A stretch of DNA of 40,528 bases from Deltaproteobacteria bacterium (GTDB lineage: Bacteria; Desulfobacterota; Desulfomonilia; UBA1062). The notes below the pieces were generated by a model. The model saw only the letters and a list, made by a program, of their open reading frames with translations, was not told the DNA's origin and searched no databases. Below, in pieces: positions 17,483 through 25,216 of the stretch (the first letter of the stretch is position 1; the number at the start of each line of letters is the position of its first letter). The stretch spans positions 1-40,528 of the forward strand of contig DSBG01000157.1 in the NCBI GenBank assembly GCA_011046135.1, in the 5' to 3' direction. Both the position numbers and the translations under genes were made by a program.

Positions 17483-18833
17483 TGTAGTAATTATTGGCGC
17501 CGGTCCTGCCGGAATCTTTTCAGCAATGGAACTGACCCGTCGGTGTCCCGAGCTCGACATCGTGATGATCGAACAGGGGAAAGACATTCACGAACGATCG
17601 AGAACGGGCAGGGAAATGCTTGTCGGGTGGGGTGGTGCCGGAGCATACAGCGATGGGAAACTCACCATATCAACAGATGTTGGAGGTCAGCTCGCAAGCC
17701 TGCTCCCGGAAGAAGATCTCCTGAACCTTCTCAACCATGTCGATGCTCTGTATTCTCTGCCGACTGCGTCAGGGGATGTGTTTTCCGTCGACAGTGACGA
17801 TGCCGAGGCAATTTCTGCCAGAGCTCGTCTTGCCGGTCTCGTGTACATACCTACCAAGGTACACCATATCGGCACGGACAACCTCTCCGTTGTTCTCAAG
17901 AAATTTCGCACGGACCTGGAGGGGAACATCAGGTTCCTATTCAATACCAGGGCAGAACGAATTATCACGAGTCAAGGCAGGGTAGTGGGTGTCAAGACAG
18001 ACAGCGGGCAGACGATAGAAGCCAGCTTCGTGGTGGCAGCGCCCGGCAGAGTTGGTTCGTCTTGGATGTCTGGCCAGGCACGGGACCTTGGTCTCGAGAC
18101 CCACCCCAATCCTGTGGACGTGGGAGTCAGGGTGGAGCTGCCGGCAGTCATCATGGAGGATCTCACCAGCAAGGCCTATGAAACAAAATTCATTTATTTT
18201 TCCAAAACCTTTGATGACAGGGTTCGGACCTTTTGCATGAATCCCTATGGTGAAGTCGTTCTCGAAACCGTCGGGGACATCATTACCGTGAACGGACACT
18301 CATGGGCGCACAAACGCACAGAGAACACGAACTTTGCCCTGCTCGTGAGCGCCGATTTCACTGAACCATTCGATGACCCTATCGGATACGGGGAATACGT
18401 CGCAACGCTTGCAAACATGATCGGCAAGGGGGTTATCGTCCAGAGACTGGGAGATCTCCTCGGTGGTCGCAGAACCACTCCGGAAAGATTGCAGAAATGC
18501 TCCACCCGTCCCACGCTGGAGCAGGCAACACCCGGAGATCTGAGCTATTGTCTGCCGTATCGCATCCTTACCAATATCATCGAGATGCTCTCGTGCCTTG
18601 ACCGCATTGCACCCGGAGTGAACTCCTACCACACCCTGCTCTACGGAATCGAGGTCAAGTTCTTCTCCAACAGAATCAAGCTCACCAGAGATCTCTCATC
18701 CCAGATCGACGGGCTCTACGTTGTCGGCGATGGTGCGGGAATCACCAGGGGGCTCATCCAGGCAAGTGCCTCGGGTATTATTGCGGCGCGATCGATACTG
18801 GCTCGCCACCTCACGACAGGTGAAACCGCCTGA
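17475..18833 (+). CDS. FAD-dependent oxidoreductase (COG2509-like)
   Basis: 452-residue flavoprotein. The N-terminal dinucleotide-binding fold reads VVIIGAGPAGIFSAMEL, with E at the end of strand 2 (MIEQGKD). The early WGGAGAYSDGKL motif is characteristic of a poorly characterised dehydrogenase family related to geranylgeranyl reductase and BaiN-like enzymes. A second FAD contact, GLYVVGDGAGITRGLIQASASG, lies near the C-terminus. Electron donor and substrate are unknown. It overlaps lptG by 8 bases and is likely co-transcribed with lptFG, though a role in LPS export is not implied. Confidence 0.85.
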   Translation: MADVVIIGAGPAGIFSAMELTRRCPELDIVMIEQGKDIHERSRTGREMLVGWGGAGAYSDGKLTISTDVGGQLASLLPEEDLLNLLNHVDALYSLPTASGDVFSVDSDDAEAISARARLAGLVYIPTKVHHIGTDNLSVVLKKFRTDLEGNIRFLFNTRAERIITSQGRVVGVKTDSGQTIEASFVVAAPGRVGSSWMSGQARDLGLETHPNPVDVGVRVELPAVIMEDLTSKAYETKFIYFSKTFDDRVRTFCMNPYGEVVLETVGDIITVNGHSWAHKRTENTNFALLVSADFTEPFDDPIGYGEYVATLANMIGKGVIVQRLGDLLGGRRTTPERLQKCSTRPTLEQATPGDLSYCLPYRILTNIIEMLSCLDRIAPGVNSYHTLLYGIEVKFFSNRIKLTRDLSSQIDGLYVVGDGAGITRGLIQASASGIIAARSILARHLTTGETA

Positions 18834-18867
18834 GGAACACCGATCCAGGGTTCTTTCTTACGCTGAA

Positions 18868-18906
18868 CCTGCACTGTCTGCAGGAGGTTAACCAGGCATT
18901 TTTTTT
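18868..18906 (+). terminator. Possible terminator after the FAD oxidoreductase gene
   Basis: CCTGCA-CTGTC-TGCAGG (18868-18884) forms a 6-bp hairpin, and a run of eight T lies at 18899-18906. The 14 bases between stem and T-run make it a non-standard terminator. AACCT and AGGTT flanking the hairpin could extend the stem. Confidence 0.35.
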
Positions 18907-18933
18907 GCTTGAATCCAGTGTTCTATTCATACT
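18905..18933 (+). promoter_or_regulatory. Possible ppdK promoter
   Basis: TTGCTT (18905-18910) is separated by 17 bases from CATACT (18928-18933), a 3/6 and 4/6 match. It lies about 50 bases upstream of the ppdK start. Confidence 0.3.
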
Positions 18934-18981
18934 ATCGTTTGCCAGCTTGAAAACACACAATGAGAAGAGAGGGAGAATCTC

Positions 18982-21645
18982 ATGGGCAAAAAATTCGTGT
19001 ATCTCTTTGGAGGCAGGGGAACAAAGGCTGAAGGCAACGCTGAAATGAAAGATATCCTCGGTGGAAAAGGGGCCAATCTTGCCGAAATGACCAACCTCGG
19101 GATACCAGTGCCCCCGGGATTTACAATATCTACTGATATGTGCACGAAGTACTATGAAACTGGGGGGCTTCCAAAGGATCTCAAGACGCAGGTGCAAGAG
19201 GCGATCCGCAAGGTGGAACGCCTCATGGGCCTCGGGTTCGGCGACCCCGAGTCACCGCTGCTCTTCTCTGTGCGGTCCGGTTCCAGGGCATCCATGCCCG
19301 GCATGATGGACACCGTCCTGAATCTCGGCATCAATGACGAAACCGTGCACGGATTGATCAAGATGAGTGGAAATGAGCGCTTTGCCTATGATTGCTACCG
19401 GCGATTCATTCAGATGTATGCAGATGTGGTTATGAAGGCGGATGCAGAGCATCTCGATGAGGAGCTCGATAACATGAAGAAGGCAAAGGGGGTCAAGCTT
19501 GATACAGAGCTTGATGCAAAAGACTTGAAAACCCTCGTGGAAGTGATGAAAGAGAAGGTCAGGGAACTCACGGGAAAAGAGCTGCCCACAGACCCCATGG
19601 AACAGCTCTGGGGAGGGATTGAAGCCGTTTTTCAATCCTGGAATACTCCTCGAGCCGTCACCTACCGGAAACTCAATGACATCCCGGATGACTGGGGGAC
19701 AGCGGTAAACGTGCAGGCCATGGTCTTCGGAAACATGGGTGACAACTCCGCCACGGGCGTGGCTTTTACCAGAGACCCGGCCACTGGCGCCAATGTCTTC
19801 TATGGGGAATACCTCCAGAATGCCCAGGGAGAGGATGTCGTTGCGGGAATCCGCACCCCCATGCCCATCAATATCTCGGGAAAGCGTGAAGCATCTTTTG
19901 TATCCATGGAAGAGGCCTTTCCTGAACAGTACAAACAGCTTGAAGAGGTCTACCTGAGCCTGGAGAAGCATTACCGGGACATGCAGGATATTGAATTCAC
20001 CATCCAGGAAGGCAATCTGTGGATGCTCCAGACCAGAACGGGAAAGAGGACCGCAGCGTCAGCCGTTCAGATTGCAGTGGACATGGTCAATGAAGGGCTC
20101 ATTACCAGGGAAGAGGCCGTGCTGAGGATAAACCCCGACCAGATAGACCAGCTCCTCCATCCACAGATCGACCCGGAGGCCAAAAAGAACATTATCGGGA
20201 AAGGACTGCCGGCTTCTCCCGGAGCAGCGGTAGGAGAGGTAGTCTTCTCCGCCGAGGATGCAGAGGAAGAGACGAGAAAGGGCAGAAAAGTCATTCTGGT
20301 CCGTCTCGAGACATCCCCCGAAGATATTCACGGCATGAACGTTGCCGAGGGGATACTCACTGCCCGTGGAGGCATGACCTCTCACGCAGCTGTGGTTGCC
20401 AGGGGCATGGGGAAGTGCTGCATTTCCGGATGCCAGAATCTCGTGATCGACTACAAGAAACAGCTCTGCACCCTGGGGGGGCATACCATCAAAAAAGGAG
20501 ATGCGCTCTCTCTTGACGGGACCTTGGGGGAGATAATCCTGGGAGAATGTAAAACGATTTCGCCTTCCCTTTCCGGCGTCTTCGGAACCATCATGGAATG
20601 GGCCGACGAGTTCAGGACGCTCGGGGTGAGAACCAATGCCGACACCCCCAAAGATTCCCGTGTTGCACGAGATTTCGGCGCTGAAGGCATTGGCCTGTGC
20701 AGGACGGAACACATGTTTTTTGAAGCCGAGAGGATCCTCGCTGTACGCGAAATGATCCTGTCAAATACCGAAGAGGGAAGGCGGGCTGCCCTGGAAAAGA
20801 TCAAGCCCATGCAGAAAGGGGACTTTATCGGCATCTACCGTGAAATGGATGGACTGCCCGTGACCATAAGGCTGCTTGACCCACCCCTGCACGAATTCCT
20901 GCCGCACACCGAAGAGGAAATCGCCGAGGTGGCGAAGTCCTTGAAGAGACCCATCGAAGAAGTCAAGGCAAAGAGAGATTCACTGCATGAAGCGAATCCC
21001 ATGCTGGGACATCGTGGATGCAGGCTGGGGATCACGTTCCCGGAAATCTACGAAATGCAGGTCAGGGCAATCATGGAGGCCGCCTGTGAAGTGAGCAGGG
21101 ATGGTATCCAGGTCGAACCGGAGATCATGATCCCCCTTGTCGGCCACGTGAAGGAACTCTCAGAACTCAGGGACATGACGGTTCGGGTGGCAGAAGAGAT
21201 CATGAAGGAGTATGGGGTAAGCCTCACCTACCTGGTTGGAACCATGATCGAGCTTCCCAGGGCAGCGATCACAGCGGATGAGATTGCTTCCGAGGCAGAG
21301 TTCTTCTCCTTTGGCACCAACGATCTCACCCAGACAACCTTTGGCCTGTCGCGGGATGATGCAGGAAAATTCCTGTCAGTGTATGTTGACAAGAAGATCC
21401 TTCCCAGGGATCCATTCATGGCACTTGATCAGAGTGGCGTGGGAGAACTGGTGAGAATAGGTATAGAAAAAGGACGCTCAGCGAGAGAAAACCTGAAGGT
21501 GGGTATCTGCGGCGAGCACGGCGGCGAACCTTCTTCCATAGACTTCTGCCACCGGGTCGGCATGAACTATGTGAGCTGTTCCCCCTATCGCGTTCCCATT
21601 GCTCGCCTCGCTGCAGCCCATGCAGCACTGAGAAATCAAAGGTGA
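18982..21645 (+). CDS. ppdK: Pyruvate, phosphate dikinase
   Basis: 887-residue enzyme interconverting pyruvate + ATP + Pi with phosphoenolpyruvate + AMP + PPi, common in anaerobes for PEP formation or PPi-saving glycolysis. The N-terminal nucleotide-binding part opens with GGKGANLAEMTNLGIPVPPGF. The swivelling domain carries the phospho-histidine H468 in GGMTSHAAVVARGMGK. The C-terminal TIM barrel carries the catalytic C843 in GICGEHGG. Length and spacing agree with characterised PPDKs (H455 and C831 in the Clostridium symbiosum enzyme). AGAGGGAGAA precedes the start. Its stop overlaps the tmk start by 4 bases, coupling the two. Confidence 0.97.
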   Translation: MGKKFVYLFGGRGTKAEGNAEMKDILGGKGANLAEMTNLGIPVPPGFTISTDMCTKYYETGGLPKDLKTQVQEAIRKVERLMGLGFGDPESPLLFSVRSGSRASMPGMMDTVLNLGINDETVHGLIKMSGNERFAYDCYRRFIQMYADVVMKADAEHLDEELDNMKKAKGVKLDTELDAKDLKTLVEVMKEKVRELTGKELPTDPMEQLWGGIEAVFQSWNTPRAVTYRKLNDIPDDWGTAVNVQAMVFGNMGDNSATGVAFTRDPATGANVFYGEYLQNAQGEDVVAGIRTPMPINISGKREASFVSMEEAFPEQYKQLEEVYLSLEKHYRDMQDIEFTIQEGNLWMLQTRTGKRTAASAVQIAVDMVNEGLITREEAVLRINPDQIDQLLHPQIDPEAKKNIIGKGLPASPGAAVGEVVFSAEDAEEETRKGRKVILVRLETSPEDIHGMNVAEGILTARGGMTSHAAVVARGMGKCCISGCQNLVIDYKKQLCTLGGHTIKKGDALSLDGTLGEIILGECKTISPSLSGVFGTIMEWADEFRTLGVRTNADTPKDSRVARDFGAEGIGLCRTEHMFFEAERILAVREMILSNTEEGRRAALEKIKPMQKGDFIGIYREMDGLPVTIRLLDPPLHEFLPHTEEEIAEVAKSLKRPIEEVKAKRDSLHEANPMLGHRGCRLGITFPEIYEMQVRAIMEAACEVSRDGIQVEPEIMIPLVGHVKELSELRDMTVRVAEEIMKEYGVSLTYLVGTMIELPRAAITADEIASEAEFFSFGTNDLTQTTFGLSRDDAGKFLSVYVDKKILPRDPFMALDQSGVGELVRIGIEKGRSARENLKVGICGEHGGEPSSIDFCHRVGMNYVSCSPYRVPIARLAAAHAALRNQR

Positions 21646-22250
21646 TCATCAGCTTTGAAGGTGGAGAGGGTGTCGGGAAGACGACGCATGCGGCACGCCT
21701 CTGTTCGTACCTCTCAGAAAAGTCCCTGCCGTGGCTCTCGATACGGGAGCCAGGCGGGTCTGAGTTTTCAGAGAAGATACGACCTCTCTTCCTCGAAGAA
21801 GGCCTTCACGTAATGACGGAACTCCTCCTGGTGCTCGCTTCCAGGAAGGAGAACATTTCCCGCTGCATCGAGCCTGCCATCGGGACAGGCACGATCGTGG
21901 TGATCGACCGCTTCATCGATTCCACGATCGTGTATCAGGGGATCGTGGGAGAACTCGGGAAGGAACGGGTTCAATCAATCATGGAGCAGACCGGAACCTG
22001 GATTGAGCCTGATCTGACCTTTGTGATGGACAGCACTACAGAAGTCTCCCTGGGCAGAATCACCCCCCTGGATAAGTTTGAACAGCGTGGAATTGAGTAT
22101 CACAACAGGCTCAGGAAGGCCTTCCTCGACATTGCCACTCAACCGCGCCATCGGGTCATTAACACGGATAAAATCATCCACGCTGTGCAAGAAGAGATCA
22201 TCTCCCTGGTGGAAAGACATCTGAACCAGTGTTCCAGCCACGGAAGGTAG
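21642..22250 (+). CDS. tmk: Thymidylate kinase
   Basis: 202-residue dTMP kinase producing dTDP. It has the P-loop FEGGEGVGKTT at the N-terminus, the DRF motif in VVIDRFIDSTIVYQG near residue 88, and a lid/C-terminal stretch DKFEQRGIEYHNRLR. The start is a GTG overlapping the ppdK stop (GTGA), with no strong separate ribosome-binding site, so translational coupling is likely. The spacing of motifs and the length are normal for bacterial Tmk. It ends 21 bases from the convergent moaC gene. Confidence 0.93.
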   Translation: MIISFEGGEGVGKTTHAARLCSYLSEKSLPWLSIREPGGSEFSEKIRPLFLEEGLHVMTELLLVLASRKENISRCIEPAIGTGTIVVIDRFIDSTIVYQGIVGELGKERVQSIMEQTGTWIEPDLTFVMDSTTEVSLGRITPLDKFEQRGIEYHNRLRKAFLDIATQPRHRVINTDKIIHAVQEEIISLVERHLNQCSSHGR

Positions 22251-22271
22251 GATGTTCAAGGCGCTGAGAAA

Positions 22272-22754
22272 TCAGTCGTCCTCTGTTCTTCTGTACGTCC
22301 CACTCTTGCCGCCTGATTTCTCCACGAGGCAGATGTCCGAGATGACCATGGCCTTATCAATGGCCTTGACCATATCATAGATGGTGAGCAGCGCAATACT
22401 GACCGCATGGAGGGCCTCCATCTCGACTCCGGTGGGTCCGGACACCGTGACCACTGCCTCTGCTTCGATGGAGCGGTCTGCCTTGCGGGGGGAAAAATTC
22501 ACGGAGACCTGGGAAATGGGGAGAGGATGACACAGAGGGATCATCAACGAGGTCTGTTTCGCCGCCATGATGCCTGCAATCTGTGACGTTACCAGAACAT
22601 TTCCCTTTTTCACACCATGGCCCATGATGGCATCAAAGGCCTCTTCGCTCATGGTGATTCTCCCCCTGGCCCGTGCGAGTCGCTGCGTTGTCTTTTTCCG
22701 ACCGACATCCACCATCACGACCCTTCCCTGATCATCGAGATGCGAGAGTCCCAC
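22272..22754 (-). CDS. moaC: Cyclic pyranopterin monophosphate synthase (MoaC)
   Basis: 160-residue molybdenum-cofactor enzyme that converts the MoaA product into cyclic pyranopterin monophosphate. Signature stretches are MVDVGRKKTTQRLARARG, SLMIPLCHPLPIS, and GVEMEALHAVSIALLTIYDM followed by KAIDK. The start is GTG 22754 with GAGGA about 9 bases upstream; this begins MGLSHLDDQG, the usual MoaC opening. It lies 12 bases after the FmdB gene and is the last gene of the reverse-strand operon that begins with the aromatic leader peptide. Other moa genes are absent from the window, so Mo-cofactor genes are probably scattered. Confidence 0.95.
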   Translation of the reverse strand: MGLSHLDDQGRVVMVDVGRKKTTQRLARARGRITMSEEAFDAIMGHGVKKGNVLVTSQIAGIMAAKQTSLMIPLCHPLPISQVSVNFSPRKADRSIEAEAVVTVSGPTGVEMEALHAVSIALLTIYDMVKAIDKAMVISDICLVEKSGGKSGTYRRTEDD

Positions 22755-22766
22755 CAGGAGCGATCC

Positions 22767-23069
22767 TCAGTCAGAATCCGAAGAACCTGCAGGGGATGAA
22801 GACGGTGTAGACGTGCTCTCGGAAGTACTCTCAGAGGATGAGGATAGGTCCGAACTCTTTCTTTCTCCGTTGGTTCCGTTCGGGGTTTTCCTCCTCGCGT
22901 AATCCGTGAGATACCACCCAGATCCCTTGAGCTGGAACGACGATCGGGACACCAGCTTCTTTACGGGACCCCCGCAGGAAGGACATACCTTCAGGGGGGA
23001 ATCAGAAAATTTCTGCATGGCTTCAAATTCCTGATTGCATTTCAAACACCGATATTCATAGATGGGCAT
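22767..23069 (-). CDS. FmdB-type zinc-ribbon protein
   Basis: 100-residue protein with an N-terminal FmdB/CxxC zinc ribbon: MPIYEYRC8LKC11 and C29PSC32GG. A basic linker (about 37-72) follows, and the last about 28 residues are a Ser/Thr-rich acidic low-complexity tail. FmdB ribbons are small and widespread; function is mostly unknown, with a proposed regulatory role. The start at 23069 is set by GGGAGGAG and by the conserved MPIYEY opening. The gene overlaps the upstream HExxH protein gene by 14 bases. Confidence 0.9.
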   Translation of the reverse strand: MPIYEYRCLKCNQEFEAMQKFSDSPLKVCPSCGGPVKKLVSRSSFQLKGSGWYLTDYARRKTPNGTNGERKSSDLSSSSESTSESTSTPSSSPAGSSDSD

Positions 23070-23583
23070 GGAGACTCCTCCCGTAATCATTGAGAATTTT
23101 CGAATCATATACTGGCGTGGCATGGAGTTTGTCAAGGAGCGCAATCACATTGTTCAACCCGGGGACGGGATGCTTGGTGATAAAGATCCTCGTGAGGGAA
23201 TCCACATAGACTTCTTCGTGTTCCGGGTCACCGAAGAAATCTGCCTTCCCCGTGGAAAATCGATGGACATGGAGCAGTTCGTGGGTGAGGATAAAGGTGA
23301 GGAACGTCAGCAGATCGATATCCGGGTTCTTTTGAACAAATTCGAGAATGAGCGGGTCCTGAAGACAGATGCTGTACCGGTGTTTCTCCTGTAAACGAGC
23401 TGTCTCAAGGCGAACCAGTTGAGCGAACACATCACCGTTGATCCGGGGTGCATCTCTTTCCGAACTGGTCCTGATGTCATAGAGATCCTCAACCTGTGAC
23501 CGTGTTTCCCTGGTCACGATCCGCTCCGCTATGTGTGACCCGAGGAGAAGGTAGTCCCTGTATTTCGGAAAGAGATATCCCAT
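23056..23583 (-). CDS. HExxH-motif putative zinc metalloprotein, unknown
   Basis: 175-residue soluble protein of no family I can name. It carries a zincin-like helix H101-E-L-L-H105 followed by VHRF, and about 18 residues later an acidic stretch [11 protein letters not shown] that could supply a third ligand as in gluzincins. Both features are seen; protease activity is inference. There is no signal peptide, so it should be cytoplasmic. The start is uncertain: ATG 23583 gives the natural-looking [10 protein letters not shown], but the nearest GGGGAG is about 16 bases upstream. It sits between the DAHP synthase gene and the zinc-ribbon gene, overlapping the latter, which argues for a real co-translated gene. 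Confidence 0.75.
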   Translation of the reverse strand: MGYLFPKYRDYLLLGSHIAERIVTRETRSQVEDLYDIRTSSERDAPRINGDVFAQLVRLETARLQEKHRYSICLQDPLILEFVQKNPDIDLLTFLTFILTHELLHVHRFSTGKADFFGDPEHEEVYVDSLTRIFITKHPVPGLNNVIALLDKLHATPVYDSKILNDYGRSLHAHL

Positions 23584-23623
23584 TGGTACATTGTAGTGAC
23601 TCCCCGGGAAAAAGGCAAGCCCC

Positions 23624-24643
23624 CTAGAGTTCTCTGCCCATGGCAGCACTGATACGGGTGATGCCCTGCATGACCCGGAAAAAATCATCGGGTCTCAATG
23701 ATTGGGGGCCATCGGAAAAAGCCTCTTCAGGTTTAGGATGAACTTCTATCATGAGACCGTCGGCACCGGCTGCAATGGCGGCATATGCCATGGGTTCCAC
23801 GTATCGTGCATGACCGGTACCGTGGGAAGGATCGACAAGGACGGGAAGGTGGGTTTTTTCCTTGAGTACGGGGACGGCGGAGATATCCAGCGTGTTCCGC
23901 GTGGAAGGCTCGAAGGTCCGGATACCGCGCTCGCACAGGATGACCTGAGAATTTCCTCCGGAAAGGACATACTCCGCTGACATGAGAAATTCGTCGATGG
24001 TGGTTGCCATTCCTCGTTTGAGCAGCACCGGTTTCTTCGTTTTTCCCACCTCCTTGAGGAGCTGAAAGTTCTGGATATTCCGGGCTCCCACCTGGAGACA
24101 GTCAGCGTACTGGGAGATGATCTCGATACTCGATATGTCCATGACCTCGGTTACTACCGGAAGATTGTACATCTTTCGTGCTTCAGCCAGGAGAACCAGC
24201 CCGTCCTGCATGAGCCCCTGAAATGCATACGGGGACGTCCTGGGTTTAAATGCCCCACCCCTGAGCATGTGGGCACCGCTTTTACTCACGGAGTCCCCCA
24301 CGGCCATGATCTGCTCCCGGGATTCCACGGCACAGGGTCCTGCAATGATGAGAAGCCTTTTTCCACCCACCGTCACCCCGAGGCCGATATCGAGCACCGT
24401 CGGATATGGCTGTGTCTCCCGGGAGGCGAGTTTGTAGGGACTTAGAATCGGGATCACCTTCTCAACCCCCGGTTGTGCTTCCAGGCTGGTCAATCTGTGC
24501 TTTCCCCGCTCATCGCCGATGGCGCCGAACACAACCCGTTCTGACCCGATGCTTTCATGAACCCGATAGCCGAAGGATTGGATGAGATCCTTCACGTTAT
24601 CGACCTGCTCTTTTGTTGCCCCTTTTTTCATGGAAATGATCAT
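23624..24643 (-). CDS. aroF: 3-deoxy-7-phosphoheptulonate synthase (DAHP synthase, type Ib with N-terminal regulatory domain)
   Basis: 338-residue first enzyme of the shikimate pathway, condensing PEP and erythrose-4-phosphate. Residues 1 to about 75 form a ferredoxin-like/ACT-type regulatory domain ([13 protein letters not shown] opening), as in the Thermotoga maritima enzyme of the same length. The catalytic barrel has [41 protein letters not shown] and VDPSHGTGH. The start at 24643 follows AGGAAAGGAAA. Upstream on the same strand are a Phe/Tyr-rich leader peptide and a terminator, so expression is predicted to be attenuated when aromatic amino acids are plentiful, in addition to allosteric control by the N-terminal domain. 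Confidence 0.95.
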   Translation of the reverse strand: MIISMKKGATKEQVDNVKDLIQSFGYRVHESIGSERVVFGAIGDERGKHRLTSLEAQPGVEKVIPILSPYKLASRETQPYPTVLDIGLGVTVGGKRLLIIAGPCAVESREQIMAVGDSVSKSGAHMLRGGAFKPRTSPYAFQGLMQDGLVLLAEARKMYNLPVVTEVMDISSIEIISQYADCLQVGARNIQNFQLLKEVGKTKKPVLLKRGMATTIDEFLMSAEYVLSGGNSQVILCERGIRTFEPSTRNTLDISAVPVLKEKTHLPVLVDPSHGTGHARYVEPMAYAAIAAGADGLMIEVHPKPEEAFSDGPQSLRPDDFFRVMQGITRISAAMGREL

Positions 24644-24687
24644 CGCACGTTTCCTTTCCTCTCTGCGGAAGGTTCCCGGGGGTTCCA

Positions 24688-24726
24688 AGAAAAAGGCCGC
24701 GGGGAAGTGAACCACCCGCGGCCTTT
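24688..24726 (-). terminator. Attenuator terminator upstream of aroF
   Basis: A perfect 12-bp GC-rich stem (24726-24715 with 24703-24692, arm AAAGGCCGCGGG) has an 11-base loop. On the reverse strand it runs straight into TTTTTCTT. It lies between the leader-peptide stop and the aroF ribosome-binding site, so it acts as an intrinsic terminator inside the 5' leader. A TGTTCA-N5-TGAACA repeat (24729-24745) lies just before it and could take part in an alternative fold. Confidence 0.88.
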
Positions 24727-24747
24727 GTTGTTCATGTCCTGAACAGA

Positions 24748-24825
24748 TCAGCCCATAGGCGGTCCCGTCCTTATTTCCCCGTAGTAATAATATCCGAAAA
24801 AGCCGTGTGCAGAGTGATCTTTCAT
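24748..24825 (-). CDS. Aromatic amino-acid leader peptide of aroF (25 aa)
   Basis: A 25-codon frame beginning at ATG 24825 with GAGAG 5 bases upstream and ending TGA 24748. The peptide contains two Phe codons (9-10), a Gly, then four consecutive Tyr codons (12-15: TAT TAT TAC TAC). This composition is the hallmark of ribosome-mediated attenuation: scarcity of charged tRNA-Tyr/Phe stalls the ribosome on the leader and prevents the terminator at 24688-24726 from forming. It is followed within 22 bases by that terminator and then by the DAHP synthase gene. A promoter could not be assigned with confidence. The peptide itself probably has no function beyond being translated. Confidence 0.88.
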   Translation of the reverse strand: MKDHSAHGFFGYYYYGEIRTGPPMG

Positions 24826-24971
24826 GCGTTCTCTCTACCAGGAAGCGTGCACTGAATCAAGGAGAAAGTAGCTGAATCCCACCGTGATCGGCTCTCATCC
24901 CCCGGGTCTGAAGCAGGGCAGAAAGGATGTCCGTGCGAACGCTTCAATGGGAACGAGTGGAGAACCCCACA

Positions 24972-25000
24972 TTGACGGGAACAACCTCTCCTGGTATAAA
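24972..25000 (+). promoter_or_regulatory. Promoter of the riboswitch-TonB receptor transcript
   Basis: TTGACG (24972-24977) is separated by 17 bases from TATAAA (24995-25000), a close sigma-70 match. The predicted start near 25007 is just at the 5' edge of the cobalamin riboswitch. An inverted repeat AACCTCT (24983-24989) / AGAGGTT (25000-25006) spans the spacer and the -10 element. Confidence 0.7.
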
Positions 25001-25146
25001 GAGGTTACCCGGCCATGGATTCAAGGGAACTCGGTGAAATTCCGGGACGGGGCCGCCGCTGTGAACGGTGAGGGCTGACCTCGATATGCCACTGCGAAAG
25101 CGGGAAGGTGAGGGGAGCCCGAACGAACCGTGAGTCAGAAGACCTA
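25001..25146 (+). ncRNA. Cobalamin riboswitch
   Basis: Conserved blocks of the cobalamin (B12) riboswitch occur in the right order: AAGGGAACTCGGTGAAATTCCG (25023-25044), GCCGCCGCTGTGA (25052-25064), GCCACTG (25088-25094), GGGAAGG (25102-25108) and the B12-box-like GAGTCAGAAGACC (25132-25144). It lies in the 5' leader of a BtuB-like TonB receptor. Downstream, CCATGGTT (25148-25155) can pair with AACCATGG (25199-25206), which includes the first bases of the GGAGGT ribosome-binding site (25205-25210). This suggests control of translation. Confidence 0.92.
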
Positions 25147-25216
25147 TCCATGGTTTTGGGACTACACTCGCGTGCCTGGGTGGAGACTCCACGGGAATAA
25201 CCATGGAGGTGTCCGC

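Noticed and set aside
24774-24825. A second, longer protein reading of the aroF leader
   Set aside because: The frame stops at 24748 and does not connect to aroF; the Phe/Tyr run, terminator and position explain it fully as a leader peptide.
24884-25078. 64-codon forward frame over the promoter and riboswitch
   Set aside because: It runs through conserved riboswitch blocks and lacks a ribosome-binding site; the RNA explanation is far stronger.
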